This document shows, piece after piece, positions 22,154-33,067 of a stretch of 64,000 bases of DNA. Below the pieces are notes generated by a model. The model ran no database searches. It was not told the origin of the DNA and saw nothing but the letters and a program-made list of their open reading frames with translations. How positions within the stretch are numbered: position 1 is the first letter of the stretch; each line of letters begins with the position of its first letter. The translations under genes were made by a program, and so were the position numbers. Source of the stretch: Heloderma charlesbogerti (Eukaryota > Chordata > Lepidosauria > Squamata > Helodermatidae); NCBI GenBank assembly GCA_026122225.1, contig JANEZZ010000728.1, positions 3,100,001-3,164,000 on the forward strand. The letters run 5' to 3'.

Positions 22154-23225
22154 TCAAAGCATCCCTGACAGATGGCTGTCCAGCTTTGTCTTGAATGCCT
22201 CCAGTGTGGGAGAGCCCACCACCTCCCTAGGTAATTGCTTCCATTGTCGTATTGGTCTAACAGTCAGGAAGTCTTTCCTGATGTTCAGCTGGAATCTGGT
22301 TTCCTGTAACTTGAGCCCATTATTCTGTGTCCTGCACTCTGGGATGATCGAGAAGAGATCCTGGCCTTCCTCTCTGTGACAATCTTTCAGGTACTTGAAC
22401 AGTGCTTTCATATACAGTGCCTCAGTTTTCTCTTCTCAGGGCTAAATGTGCCCAGTTCTTTCAGTCTCTCCTCATAGGGCTTTGTTTCCAGTCCCCTGAT
22501 TACCTTCATTGCCCTCCTCTGAACCCTCTCCAGTTTGTCGGCATCCTTCGTAAAGTGTGGTGCCCAGAACTGGACACAGTACTCCAGATGAGGCCTAACC
22601 AGTGCTGAGTAGAGGGGAACTAGTACTTCGCATGATTTGGAAGCTATGTGTCTATTAATGTAGCCCAGAATAGCATTTCCCTTTTTTGCAGCCACATCAC
22701 ATTGTTGGCTCATATTCAGCTTGTGATCTACCACAATTCCAAGATCCTTCTCGCTTGTTGTTTTGTTGAGCCAAGTATCCCCCATCTTGTAACTGTGCAT
22801 TTGGTTTATTTTTTCCCAGGTGCAGAACTTGGCATTTATCCCTATTAAAGGTCATTCTGTTGTTTTCTGCCCAGCGCTCCAGTCTATCCAGATCACTTTG
22901 AATTTTGTTTCTGTCTTCCAAAGTATTAGCTATCCCGCTCAATTTTGTGTCATCTGCAAATTTGATCAGCATTCCCTGCACCTCCTCCTCCAAGTCATTA
23001 ATAAAAATGTTGAAGAGCACTGGGCCCAGGACTGAGCCCTGCAGTACCCCGCTCATTACGTCTCCCCAGTTTGAGAAGGTCCCATTGATAAGCACTCTTT
23101 GAGTCCAATTCTACAGCCTACTGTGGATCCACCGGATCATTGTTTCATCTAGCCCACTTTGAGCTAGTTTGCTTATCAGGATATCATGGGGAACTTTATC
23201 GAAAGCTTTGCTGAAGTTGAGGTAT
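22154..23225 (-). pseudogene. CR1 reverse transcriptase ORF, degenerate
   Basis: On the minus strand three overlapping frames cover the RT from motif A through the thumb and connection. The frame from 23095 contains FADDTKLSG and AENNRMTFN, the intact version of the site broken in the copy at 269-2300. Small shifts near 22697-22800 and 22411 break it. Motif B reads VLQG instead of VPQG. Not functional. Confidence 0.88.
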
Positions 23226-23360
23226 ATTATGTCCACAGCGTTCCCACAGTCCACAAGGGAGGTTACCTGATCAAAAAATGAGATCAGATTCGTCTGGCAG
23301 GATTTGTTCTTGACAAATCCGTGTTGGCTTCAAGTAATCACTGCATTGTTGTCAAGGTGC

Positions 23361-23597
23361 GCACAGGTTGATTTATGTAAAGATTAAATAAAACTGGTGC
23401 CAAGATGCAACCCTGTTTGACAGCACTTGCTGTGGGAACAGGGTCTGAAAGGGATGCTTTAATAAAACTCTTAATCAGGCAGATAATATTAAAACTCTGA
23501 GCGCTTTTAAGTGCTGGCAGTGACAAAAATGGCAAACAAAATATTTTGAACATGTAACTTAGGGCACAAGTCTTAGAGTTCCCAGCATTCTGCAGCA
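23361..23597 (-). mobile_element. Unassigned LINE, RT upstream part
   Basis: The minus-strand frame reads SFIKASLSDPVPTASAVKQG then CILAPVLFNLYI, the RT region just before motif C. It continues on the other side of the CR1 as IGKQKIPVLLYADD. This shows that 20340-23597 was one element before the MITE and CR1 arrived. Confidence 0.75.
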
Positions 23598-23672
23598 AAC
23601 CATACCGGCTGGAGAATGCTGGGAGCTGTAAGACTTTTTTTGTCTAAACATGCATAGGATCGCACTTTTAAC
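23598..23672. mobile_element. Half palindromic MITE (CATAGGATCGCAC end)
   Basis: GAATGCTGGGAGCTGTAAG, then AAACATGCATAGGATCGCAC: one arm of the family seen in full at 36187-36314. Confidence 0.7.
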
Positions 23673-23679
23673 TACTAGA

Positions 23680-24590
23680 AAGAAGATTGCTCCACCAATT
23701 TATATCTAAAGTGCATTTAAAAAACACAGACTAGCAATATGGCTAAATAATGAAGGACAACAAAAAGGGTATTGTGGATGACCAAAGTCTTTCTCCTTAT
23801 TTGCCGTGTTACAAATTACATAGATTCTGTTAGAAATCTCAGCAATACTTCCAAGAAGATATGATACTGATGGCAAGAGTAGTCGCTGCTTAGGATACAT
23901 TTTATTACATAATGAACTTGCTCCACAGAATGTTTAGACTGGTTTACATTTTGGAAAAAAGAAGAAAAATTAAATATGGTAGAGAAAATTTACTATTTTT
24001 GTTGCATTTCGCCATTTACAAATACAAGCCTCCTTCTAGGATTTGTTTTGTGCTTTGAAAATACGGAAATGATACATTTCATTTTTTACCCCGAAGGTAT
24101 CAAAGAACACAGACAGAGGCAAAGGTGCCTTTGGAAAAAATGAGCTGATGTGGCTGAATGACCTGATTTTGGACAAATGTCAGGAAACAACCTGGTTTGC
24201 TGTAGAACCCCCATATATACATACACACACATGATGTACAACGACTGAGAGCAAGATGAATTATTTGACAAAAGGTGTGATGGATATCCGCTGTTCTTAA
24301 ATGAACAACAACAATAACTTCGGCTGCAGCTTATACCTTTCACAAAGAATATTGACCTGAACTGGTTAGATGCTTTAATATATAACCTCATGAATAAAGC
24401 CAAAAGTCACAACAGCACTGGTGTTACTTGATTGCTTAAGTGCCATTATCAAGTTACGCTTGCTCCAACTTCCCTCACGGGAAGGAGGTCCAGGGTGCAG
24501 TGCTCGCCTGGGTTTGGAGGGCAGTCACTGGAAGCTTACGGTCTTTTGTAATACTTTATTTAGAAAACTGTGAGGATAGGTGAAGGCACA
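23680..24590. other. No gene seen
   Basis: AT-rich intergenic or intronic sequence with no recognised repeat or coding motif. Confidence 0.4.
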
Positions 24591-24596
24591 CAGCTA

Positions 24597-24668
24597 TGCT
24601 GGCTGGGGCATGCTAGGAGTTGTAGGACTTTTATCTGTCTAAACATACATAGGATTGCATCCTTAAGC
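24597..24668. mobile_element. Half palindromic MITE (CATAGGATTGCA end)
   Basis: GGCTGGGGCATGCTAGGAG, then AAACATACATAGGATTGCA, as at 23598-23672. Confidence 0.75.
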
Positions 24669-24779
24669 ACCGGAACAGTAAATGTCCCCACAACACTGCC
24701 GCACATCTGATCGCCAGAGAGAATCAGTCAGCACCCTAAAAGAATATTAGTTTACAGAGCTCAAAATCTCAGCTCTTTA

Positions 24780-24810
<31 letters not shown>

Positions 24811-24812
24811 TC
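24780..24812. repeat. (TCTG)n microsatellite
   Basis: Eight uninterrupted TCTG units. Confidence 0.95.
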
Positions 24813-26035
24813 ATTCCCTAACTTATCTGGCAGTTTCTATTGTTTCTTTTCAACAGAGACTAACATTTTCATCTGCCTTAGCTAGGACAGCAGATGGTAT
24901 AGCTTTTTAACCCATTCTGAGAATTTGATAAAGATCCAGCTATTGAGAGTAATCAGACAGCAATTTCCTTAAGAAAATATGTACCTGACCACTTTGCCAC
25001 CAAGTAGCAAGGATCAGCAGCATGTCTGGTTCCATTAACCCTCTCCTGTTCAAACTCCCAATCTCATAATACTGTTTAATGCATATGAACCTCATATGGC
25101 GTTTTACAGAAATTGTAATGAAATCCAATAATTATGGTAGAAATACATTCCAGTTGAGTGAACACCAAAAGTCCTGTTCAGTCATATAAATGAAAAGGGT
25201 CTGGTGTGTCCAAATGATAATGCAACTCTTTTCAGAAACATTTTTCCATAATCATACTGTAGATGACACTACAGCACATTTGAAGCATGCCAGTTACACA
25301 TTTTGGCATATATTTTATTCATAAAGTCTCTTATACTATTTAAACTAAGGCAATCATACAAAGATGTTTTCAAAATTTCATTTGAATTGGTGGTGAGACT
25401 TAATGGTTTTACATGGGGGCCCCTTTAGATGGCCATATATTACTTCAGTTGTGAAGCACAGAACTAGCATTTCTCTTCTCTGGCTCTCCCCCATTCCATG
25501 CTTTTACAACTTCTTCTTCATTCCTGATATGCTACAGTTAAAAAAACCCAAAAAACTGTTTGCCAATCTTGATAAAAAGAAATACTTTGATTATGTGCAA
25601 TTTTGCATTTTAAACTCACTTAAATCATAGCACTGTTATGACAGCAAGAATAAAATAGAGTGTGCATTTGCTGTCCTGATGGTAAACACATTTACTTGGG
25701 AATAAGGAGCAATTTGTTATAGAAGAGGGCAATATATTATAAATGTAAAAATAGTAAAATGAGCACTTGTAACCACGTACATTCCCCCCCCACATGCACT
25801 GAGTATAAAAAGTTTTTTTAAAAAAAATAACAAGAAAAAAAAGATCCTGCAGCGATCAATGTCCACCTTGGTAGGTCCTGGCCTGCCCATGCTTGGCCTA
25901 GGTGTTTGCCATTGCCTTCATCATCTGCCATTCTCTGAATGGTCATGGAGACGGGGGGGGGGGGCTGGGCTGGGCTGGGCTGCAGAGCCCTGGACTTCAG
26001 GTCCAATCCTATCTGCACCAGTGAACATTCGGACC
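24813..26035. other. No gene seen; G/C homopolymer run and GGCTG repeats near 25953
   Basis: AT-rich stretch with a G10 run followed by three to four GGGCT units at about 25953-25981. No coding signal. Confidence 0.4.
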
Positions 26036-26039
26036 CTGT

Positions 26040-26165
26040 TCAGACACACATTGGGGTTATATAGCAATTTTGCACACATGCACATTTTAGTGATATACAG
26101 GGATAATGTACATTTTAGCAATATACAGTGATTTTGCGCAAGTGCGTATTTTAGTGATATGACGA
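26040..26165. repeat. Degenerate ~37-45-bp tandem repeat
   Basis: TTTTGCACACATGCACATTT, ATGTACATTTTAGCAATATA and TTTTGCGCAAGTGCGTATTT are successive variants of one unit that contains ATTTTAGTGATAT. Confidence 0.6.
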
Positions 26166-26324
26166 TATTTGCACAATTTTCTGCCTCTTTAATTTATTGT
26201 TTGCTTATTTCTGTAAGGAGAGCAGAAAGAAGGGAGAAAATGGTCACCAATGGCCATCAGCAGCACCACTCCTGCAATGGCCATTTTTGGCTGCTCTTGC
26301 CACAGAGTTCTGTGGAAGCACTCC

Positions 26325-26475
26325 ATTAACCATGGGGCCTGTTTAGATGTCATGCTAAGCCATGGTTAGCGCCACGAACCATCTTGCAGCAGGTGGTTAG
26401 TGGGCATGGTTTATGCATATTCAATAAACCGCCATGGTTGGGTCTGACCCCAGTTGGTTTGCTCAGAACTCCTAA
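26325..26475. mobile_element. Snap-back MITE, tentative
   Basis: GCTAAGCCATGGTTAGC is a perfect short palindrome, flanked by GTTTAGATGTCATG and further CCATGG-containing stems. The design resembles the elements at 9878 and 37135. Boundaries are not defined. Confidence 0.45.
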
Positions 26476-26589
26476 CTATCATGGCTTACTGTGAAATAGC
26501 TACATTTTATCTTGAACAATGTGCTATGACTATGAGCTATGGGCACGTTCCCATAAATTGAAAAGAATACTGACTAGGACAGATGTACA

Positions 26590-29328
26590 GTGCTACTATA
26601 TACCTGGGTGGGGGAACTGGGAGGGGTCACGCTCTCCCGGCTGTGCCCTCCTGGGTACTCGGTGCAGCACCAACACCGACTTGAGGGTCGGGGAGGGGGG
26701 GTTGCCGTGGTCTATAGGCATTCAATCTCCCTCTCCAGGCTTCCTGCTCATTCGAGTGCAGATCTTGAGTGTCTGTACCTTGTGTTGGGTACCCGGGACA
26801 GATTAGGGATTCTGTTGGTGTACTGCCCACCCCGCTGCCCATCGGACTTCCTGCCTGAGCTGACGGAGGTGGTCTCGGACTTGGTGTTGAGGACCCCCAG
26901 GATGATGGTCCTGGGGGATCTCAACTTCCATGCCGAGGCCGCTGTATCCGGGGCGGCTCAGGACTTCATGGCCGCCATGACAACCATGAGGCTGTCCCAA
27001 CATGTTATCGGCCCAATGCATATAAAAGGACACACGCTTGATCTGGTTTTCTCGACTGGGCAGGAGGATGGTGATCTGAAAGTGGAGGAATTAACATCTG
27101 TCCCTTTGTCATGGTCAGATCACTTCCTGCTGAGGTTTAGACTTCTGGCGGCCTTTCCCCTCTGCAAGGGTGGGGGACCTATTAAAATGGTCCGCCCCCA
27201 GAGATTAATGGATTCCGATGGATTCCAGAGGGCTCTGGGGGATTTTCCTGCTGGTATGGCTGGTGCTCCTGTCGAAGCCCAGGTCGCTGTGTGGAATGCA
27301 GAGATGACTCGGGCGGTTGACGCGATCGCACCCAAGCGCCCTCTCCCTCTGAGCAGAGCCCGGCCAGCTCCTTGGTATACACCTGAGCTGAGGGCAATGA
27401 AGCAAGAGGGGAGACAGCTAGAACGCAGGTGGAGGAAAACTTGTGCTGAGTCTGACCGAACACAGGTAAGAGCCCACTATCGAGCCTACTCTGTGGCGGT
27501 GAGGGTGGCAAAGAGGCAGTTCTTTTCCACCAGCATTGCATCTTCTCAGTGTCGTCCAGCGGAGCTTTTCCGAGTGGTTCGCAGCCTGTTACATTCTGGG
27601 CCAGGGAGAGAGACGGTGGAACCCTCGGTAGCACGCTGTGACGAGTTTGCGCGGCACTTTGAGGATAAAGTCGCTCAGATTCGTCATGAATTGGACACCA
27701 CCATTAATGCAGTTCCATTGGTAGAGGCGTTCAGAGCACCATCTGGTCCAGTTTTATTGGATGAGTTTCAGTTACTGAGGCCTGAGGATGCGGACAAGAT
27801 GCTTGGCCAAGTCCGATCGACCACTTGTGTGCTTGACCCTTGCCCTTCATGGCTTATTAAATCAAACAAGGAGGGGTTGTCCGGCTGGGTCCAGGAGGTT
27901 GTAAATTCCTCCTTGAGAGAGGGAGTGGTGCCTGCTGCTTTAAAAGAGGCAGTAATTAGACCACTCCTGAAAAAGCCTAACCTGGACCCAGAGGATGTTA
28001 ACAATTATAGGCCAGTGGCCAACATCCCCTTCCTGGGCAAGGTGCTTGAGCGGGTGGTTGTAGGACAGCTCCAGGCACTCTTGAATGAAACGGATTATCT
28101 AGATCCATTTCATTCGGGCTTCAGGCCTGGTTTTGGAATGGAAACTGCCTTGGTCGCCCTGTGGGATGACCTCTGCCGGGAGAGGGACAGGGGGAGTGCG
28201 ACCCTGTTGATTCTCCTGGACCTCTCAGCGGCTTTCGATACTATCGACCATGGTATCCTTCTGGATAGGTTGTCTGGGTTGGGAGTTGGAGGCACTGCAC
28301 TACAGTGGTTCTGCTCCTACTTGGATGGCCGATTCTAGAAGGTGGTGCTGGGGGATTATTGCTCTGTGCCATGGCAATTGTGCCATGGGGTTCCACAGGG
28401 CTCTATTTTATCCCCCATGCTGTTTAACATCTACATGAAACCGCTGGGGGAGGTTATCCGGAGGTGTGGGCTGAGGTGCCATCAATATGTGGATGACACC
28501 CACCTCTACCTCTCTTTCTCATCAAAACCAGGTGAGGCAGTGGCTGTTCTGAACCAGTGCCTGGGCATGGTAATGGACTGGATGAGGGCTAATAAACTGA
28601 AACTCAATCCAGACAAGATGGAGGTACTGTTAGTGGGTGGTTCGTCTGCCCGGCTAGGTGATATTCAACCTGTTCTGGAGGGGGTTGCACTCCCCCTAAA
28701 GGATCAGGTTCATAGTTTGGGGTTGCTCTTGGATCCAGAACTGTCACTTGAGGCACAGGTGAACTCAGTGGCACGGAGCACTTTTTATCAGCTTAGGCTG
28801 GTATACCAACTACGCCCTTATCTGGACAGAGATAGCCTAGCTACAGTTATCCATGCTCTGATAACTTCTTGTCTGGATTACTGCAATGCATTATACGTGG
28901 GGCTGCCTTTGAAAATGGTCCGGAAACTTCAGCTGGTCCAAAATAGGGCAGCAAGATTGTTAACAGGGACTGGCCTGCGAGCTCATATTACGCCAGTACT
29001 TTTCCAGCTGCACGGGCTGCCAGTCCATTTCCGGGCCCGATTCAAAGTGCTGGTGTTAACATTCAAAGCCCTTAATGGCTTGGGGCCAGGTTACTTGAAG
29101 GATCGCCTCCTCCCATATGTGCCTGCCCGGACCTTAAGATCATCATCAGCGGCCCTTCTCCGTGAGCCCCTGCCAAAGGAAGTGAGGCGGGTGGCTACTA
29201 GGAGGAGGGCTTTTTCTGTTGTGGCACCCCAAATCTGGAATGAGCTCCCTAGTGAGGTTCACCTGGCGCCTACATTGTACTCCTTTCGGCGCCAGGTGAA
29301 GACCTTTTTATTTTCCCAGGCATTTTAG
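26590..29328 (+). pseudogene. L2 endonuclease-reverse transcriptase ORF with a single stop
   Basis: One frame of about 912 codons is interrupted once, by TAG at 28336-28338 (DGRF-stop-KVVLGDY; CAG is the expected codon). Numbering from 26590: endonuclease GDLNFHAEA near residue 108 and SDHFLL near 174; RT NNYRPVANIPFLGKVLERVV near 471, LDLSAAFDTIDH (motif A) near 543, GVPQGSILSPMLFN near 599, and YVDDTH (motif C) at 633; thumb and C-terminal region to 29328. The two catalytic aspartates are kept. The N terminus of the endonuclease is missing. The protein would nick DNA and prime reverse transcription of L2 RNA. One substitution plus truncation suggests a fairly recent copy. Confidence 0.93.
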
Positions 29329-29548
29329 CTTTCTAAATTTTTATCTTTGCTGTTTTAAATCTGTATTTTAAACTCCTGTACTGCTGCTAGGTTTTATTGT
29401 GGTTGTATTGTTATATTGTGGTTTTAATGTTCTATATATTTTAAATTGTTTTATTGTGTGTTGTTTGGTTTTAGTTTTTGTGAACCGCCCAGAGAGCTTC
29501 GGCTATTGGGCGGTATAGAAATGAAATAAATAAATAAATAAATAGATA
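26600..29548 (+). mobile_element. L2-clade LINE, 5'-truncated
   Basis: The element enters at the endonuclease TWVGELG segment (the ETW motif just upstream is lost), runs through endonuclease, RT and 3' UTR, and ends in GAACCGCCCAGAGAGC, TTCGGCTATTGGGCGGTATAG and (AAAT)n at 29524-29548. The same 3' end is found as short minus-strand pieces at 22038, 35548, 46276 and 61850. It is the longest L2 copy in the window. Confidence 0.93.
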
Positions 29549-30110
29549 GAATGCTTGGCATTGAAAACATTACAGAATTAATGTGCATTTAGGAATCATC
29601 TTTGCTCAGTTTTTATTTTTTCGTTCCAGTTGAAGGAAATCACTTTATTGGTGTGGTTATCAAGTTATTAAAAGGGCCTCTCCCTTTTTTGAGTCAAAGT
29701 CAAATTTTGTCCTCCTTCTAACTTAACAGACCTATATTAGTCATTCCTTTACCTTTACTCCTTCTAGCTTAGCAGACTTTTATCCACTCATTCCTTAGAA
29801 ATACTATGAGCAAATGAGTTGTAATTTAGACTCAGCAAAGTCCCAGGGGACAGGTGATCACTCATCCCAAGTACAGGACATTCTTTACAGAGTTCTTCAG
29901 CATTCCATTCTGGGCTAGTTCAAAATTTGTGTGACTCAGTCTATGCAGTGCCTGAGTACCATCATTATGACAACTAACTATTTTCCATTTCAGCTGGGCT
30001 CTGTGGTTGCTCTGTCTATATGCAGTGATGCAAGTGAGCTGTTCAGTGCAGAATCCTGCCAAGGCTGAACACCAGGCTCTGTGGCTGGTGTTCATTCCAT
30101 AAAAATAAAC
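29549..30110. other. No gene seen
   Basis: AT-rich sequence following the L2 tail, without recognised motifs. Confidence 0.4.
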
Positions 30111-30111
30111 C

Positions 30112-30204
30112 TGTAACAAACAGTGAAAACACACAATCAACCTGTAACAAACAGTGAAAACACACAATCAACCTGTAACAAACAGTGAAAACACACAATA
30201 AAAC
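30112..30204. repeat. 31-bp tandem repeat, 3 copies
   Basis: The unit begins ACCTGTAACAAACAGTGAAA and ends ACACACAATCA. Three copies are virtually identical, so the expansion is recent. Confidence 0.95.
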
Positions 30205-30447
30205 ATTGTAAAACCTGGAGGTGGGTGGAGAAAATGAGATGTTTCTAATTCGGCTGTTGTAAAAAGGAAAACCTGAAATAAACTATTAATAATAATGTTT
30301 AAAACTTTAGCCTTAGTATGTGTGGCCCTGAAGCCATCGCTGCATGATGAACAGGTCATGGAAGTGTCTAGGAACAGGTTGATCAACAGCTGAACTACAA
30401 TTCACTGAGAGGTTCAATTCTATCTCCTGTGGCTTGAACAAGGACAA

Positions 30448-30470
30448 AGGTGTGTGTGTGTGTGTGTGTT
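30448..30470. repeat. (GT)n microsatellite
   Basis: About eleven GT units. Confidence 0.9.
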
Positions 30471-30524
30471 TTAAAAAAATCCACACCGTGGTTGTGGGGG
30501 GCAAAAAAAGCAGCATTTTCCCTT

Positions 30525-30600
30525 TAAAACTAGGCACACTTAGCAATGTGCCTTTGTTTGAAAGCAAAATCACATTCCCTGGGGCTTCTAGGAGAGCACT
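30525..30600. repeat. 76-bp perfect inverted repeat, left arm
   Basis: The reverse complement of this segment is found base for base at 31618-31693, about 1 kb away. Confidence 0.9.
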
Positions 30601-31454
30601 TTTGCTTCAGAACAAGGTGCATGCTCCCTGCATGCCTTGTTTTAAAGGGAACATGTGGATTTTTTTTTTTTTTTACCACCACTGCACTGTTGAATTTCCA
30701 GCAGAAAATTCGGAGCAGGGTGCAAAAATGGCCAAGGGGGTCACATATGGCCTGCGGGATATGTGTTGCCCATCCTTGGCCAAAATCACATTGGTGGGGA
30801 ATCCCCATGTTCGGTGCTCTTTAATGCAAGGCAGCTATTCATGCATCATGAGAAGCCCAGCATTTCACTAAATGGTCAAATCAGTGGGAAAATAGGAGAA
30901 TGAAGCACCTCTGGCAGAAAAAACTGGAACAGTCACCACCTCATTCTCATTTTCCTTTTGCTAAGGAACAAATGCTTAATGCCTGCTCTCATCTGTTTAT
31001 TTTACTTGGTTTTGGAAAGCATGTGGGAGAGTGACTAGAGAAACAGTTCCTATAAATAGCAATGTTTGATATTTCTCTCTTTCAGTGTATGCAAGCTTTA
31101 TACAGACAGATGCAAACAATTTCTGGTTTGTTTTTACAGCTCTGCATTTGGGAGCAACCCAATCAGTAGAAAAAATTCTCAGCAAGCAACTTGTTTTGCT
31201 CAACTGGTGAAATGTTTGTATCTTCCAGGAATGGTGGAGCAAAACCGGAAACTGTGGCTGGTCACACTGCTAGAATGTGTTGGCAAAAACCAAGAGAATT
31301 GCACAACATGGATAGTTAGAACAAATCCTTGAATGACACATTCCCATTTTCTATTCTTCTTTTCTGCTATACCAGATAGAAAAGGTCAGCTATAGCTTTA
31401 ATTAAAACTGTTGTATGCAGACAGTTCAACTTCTCTTAGCCCTTGGAAGTGGCA

Positions 31455-31895
31455 GCCAATAAACTTCTAGGGTTGGATTAGACTTAGTTATACTTACAGT
31501 AGCCCCACTGAACTCAATGAGAATTAATTTAGTCATGACTAAGCATGACTAAATCAGGATCCAACGTAGTATGTGTGAGTCTGGGCTGGGGGAAATGCAG
31601 AACATTGGACTGGACTTAGTGCTCTCCTAGAAGCCCCAGGGAATGTGATTTTGCTTTCAAACAAAGGCACATTGCTAAGTGTGCCTAGTTTTAGTCATAA
31701 GCCAGACTTAGTCATAAGTAAAGCAGACCCATTGAAATCAATTAGATTTATGATAGTCATGAATCTAGGTATGATGCAGAGTATGCTTACAGTAGACCCA
31801 TCAAAATCAATGGAAATTTAATAATGCAAGTAAGCCATGACTACAGTCCCATTGATTTCAATGGGTATACTCTAAGCATGACTAAGTATGTAAAC
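31455..31895. repeat. Array of TTAGTCATGACTAAG and CCATTGAAATCAATGG-type arms
   Basis: Repeated short palindromes (TTAGTCATGACTAAG, CCCATTGATTTCAATGGG) recur about six times. These resemble arms of a squamate MITE with AGTAGACCCATTGAAATCAA sequence, present as tandem or nested partial copies. Confidence 0.6.
31618..31693. repeat. 76-bp perfect inverted repeat, right arm
   Basis: Exact inverse copy of 30525-30600. It sits inside a run of TTAGTCATGACTAAG-like repeats with TTAGT/TTTAGT at its edges, which looks like an insertion into that repeat. Confidence 0.9.
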
Positions 31896-32149
31896 ACAAA
31901 GGAAATGTGAGTCAGAGATAGCCACACTTTCATTGTAAAGTACAAGCTGCAAGTTGGGCTTCAGCCATGCATTCTGGGACTTCAAAGAGTGAAAAGCATC
32001 CATCAAAGTAAAGCAGGGATGCAGAACCCCTTTCAGCCGAGGGCCACATTTCTTATAGGCTGCATTCCACTGATAAGCAGAGCCAAAGGCAAAAGGGACA
32101 GGGGCAGAAAATTGAAAAAACAACCAACCATATTTTAGCTCAAGGGTGC

Positions 32150-32605
32150 AATCCTATCGAGATAGACATCAGCCTCCGAGTTCGGAGACTGACGCCTGTC
32201 CAATGCAGGTCAAGGAGAGCACAGAGGGGATCCTCTCGTCCATGCTCTGCCTGCCCTGCATTCTTGGCTAGATGCATGAGTCCATGTGTCTAGCTGGGGC
32301 TTCAGAGAGGGGGCGGGAATAGGCCTGGAGACCCCCTAGGAAGCAACATAAAGAGGCTTCCATGGTCTCCTCCCCACCCCCAGGAACGCCCCCCTTTTGC
32401 CCCCTCCAAGCTCCATTTTATGAGCACGGAGGCACAGCCACCACAGTTCTTCCCATGTGGGCTACCAGGGGTAGGGGGCGGGGACCATGGTTTCCTGGCT
32501 CTGAGCTCTGAGCGCTGCCTACAAGCTTGGAGCCAGTAACTGGAAAAATCCTGTGGCCCTGTGGACAGTGTCTATTGGCCATAGGATCGCTCTTCCAAGC
32601 TCTGA
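32150..32605. mobile_element. GC-rich palindromic MITE (CAATCCTAT family)
   Basis: It starts GGTGCAATCCTATCGAG and ends GGCCATAGGATCGCTC, with internal hairpins CCTCCGAGTTCGGAG and CCATGGTCTCCTCC/GGGACCATGG. About 455 bp, non-coding. Confidence 0.65.
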
Positions 32606-33067
32606 TTGCCAGTAACTTAGCTTTAGGAGGGGCATTTTAACTTTTTAGAATGGGGGAAAACTATACAAAAGCCAGGAAACCCCCAAAGGATCAGTGGTTG
32701 GGGGAAAGGGGGTGTGGCTACCTGGGGAACCTGGAGGCCGGATTTGGTTCCTGGGCTGGAGGTTCTGTACTCCTTGATGTAATGTTATGGCATAAAAACA
32801 TCACTGATACAAACAATATAATAATGTTTAAGTCAAGACAAATATCAAGTTTTCAAAAAGATGTGCTCTACCAAGAGCTGCTTCACTTTAGGGATTAAGC
32901 CTAAAATCCTATGCTCACATTTACCCAGTGACCACATGGAAATTACTTATGGGAATGGTGTAAAAGCTGGAAGGGAATGGTACAATTTGGAATGGCCCCT
33001 TAATTTAACCATGTCAAAACAGTCACATGAGTTAGAGGCACTTGCAAACAATATTTTACTACTGAAA
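32606..33067. other. No gene seen
   Basis: Short open frames at 32650-32898 and 32861-33073 have no recognisable content. Confidence 0.35.

Larger units (their letters stand above)
22001..23360 (-). mobile_element. CR1 LINE, 5'-truncated, inserted in the unassigned LINE
   Basis: The 3' end (TCATAGAATCATAGAATAGT, CR1 tail on the minus strand) is at 22001 and the 5' break is near 23360 (CAAGGTGC). It encodes the same RT as the CR1 at 269-2300, from QHGF-like sequence through VLQGSVLGPVLFN, FADDTKLSG and the C terminus. The two halves of the host LINE abut on either side. A ~67-base L2 tail is nested at 22038-22104. Confidence 0.93.

Noticed and set aside
30112..30204. Regular 31-bp repeats that could suggest a CRISPR array
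   Set aside because: The units are directly adjacent without spacers, and the genome is vertebrate.
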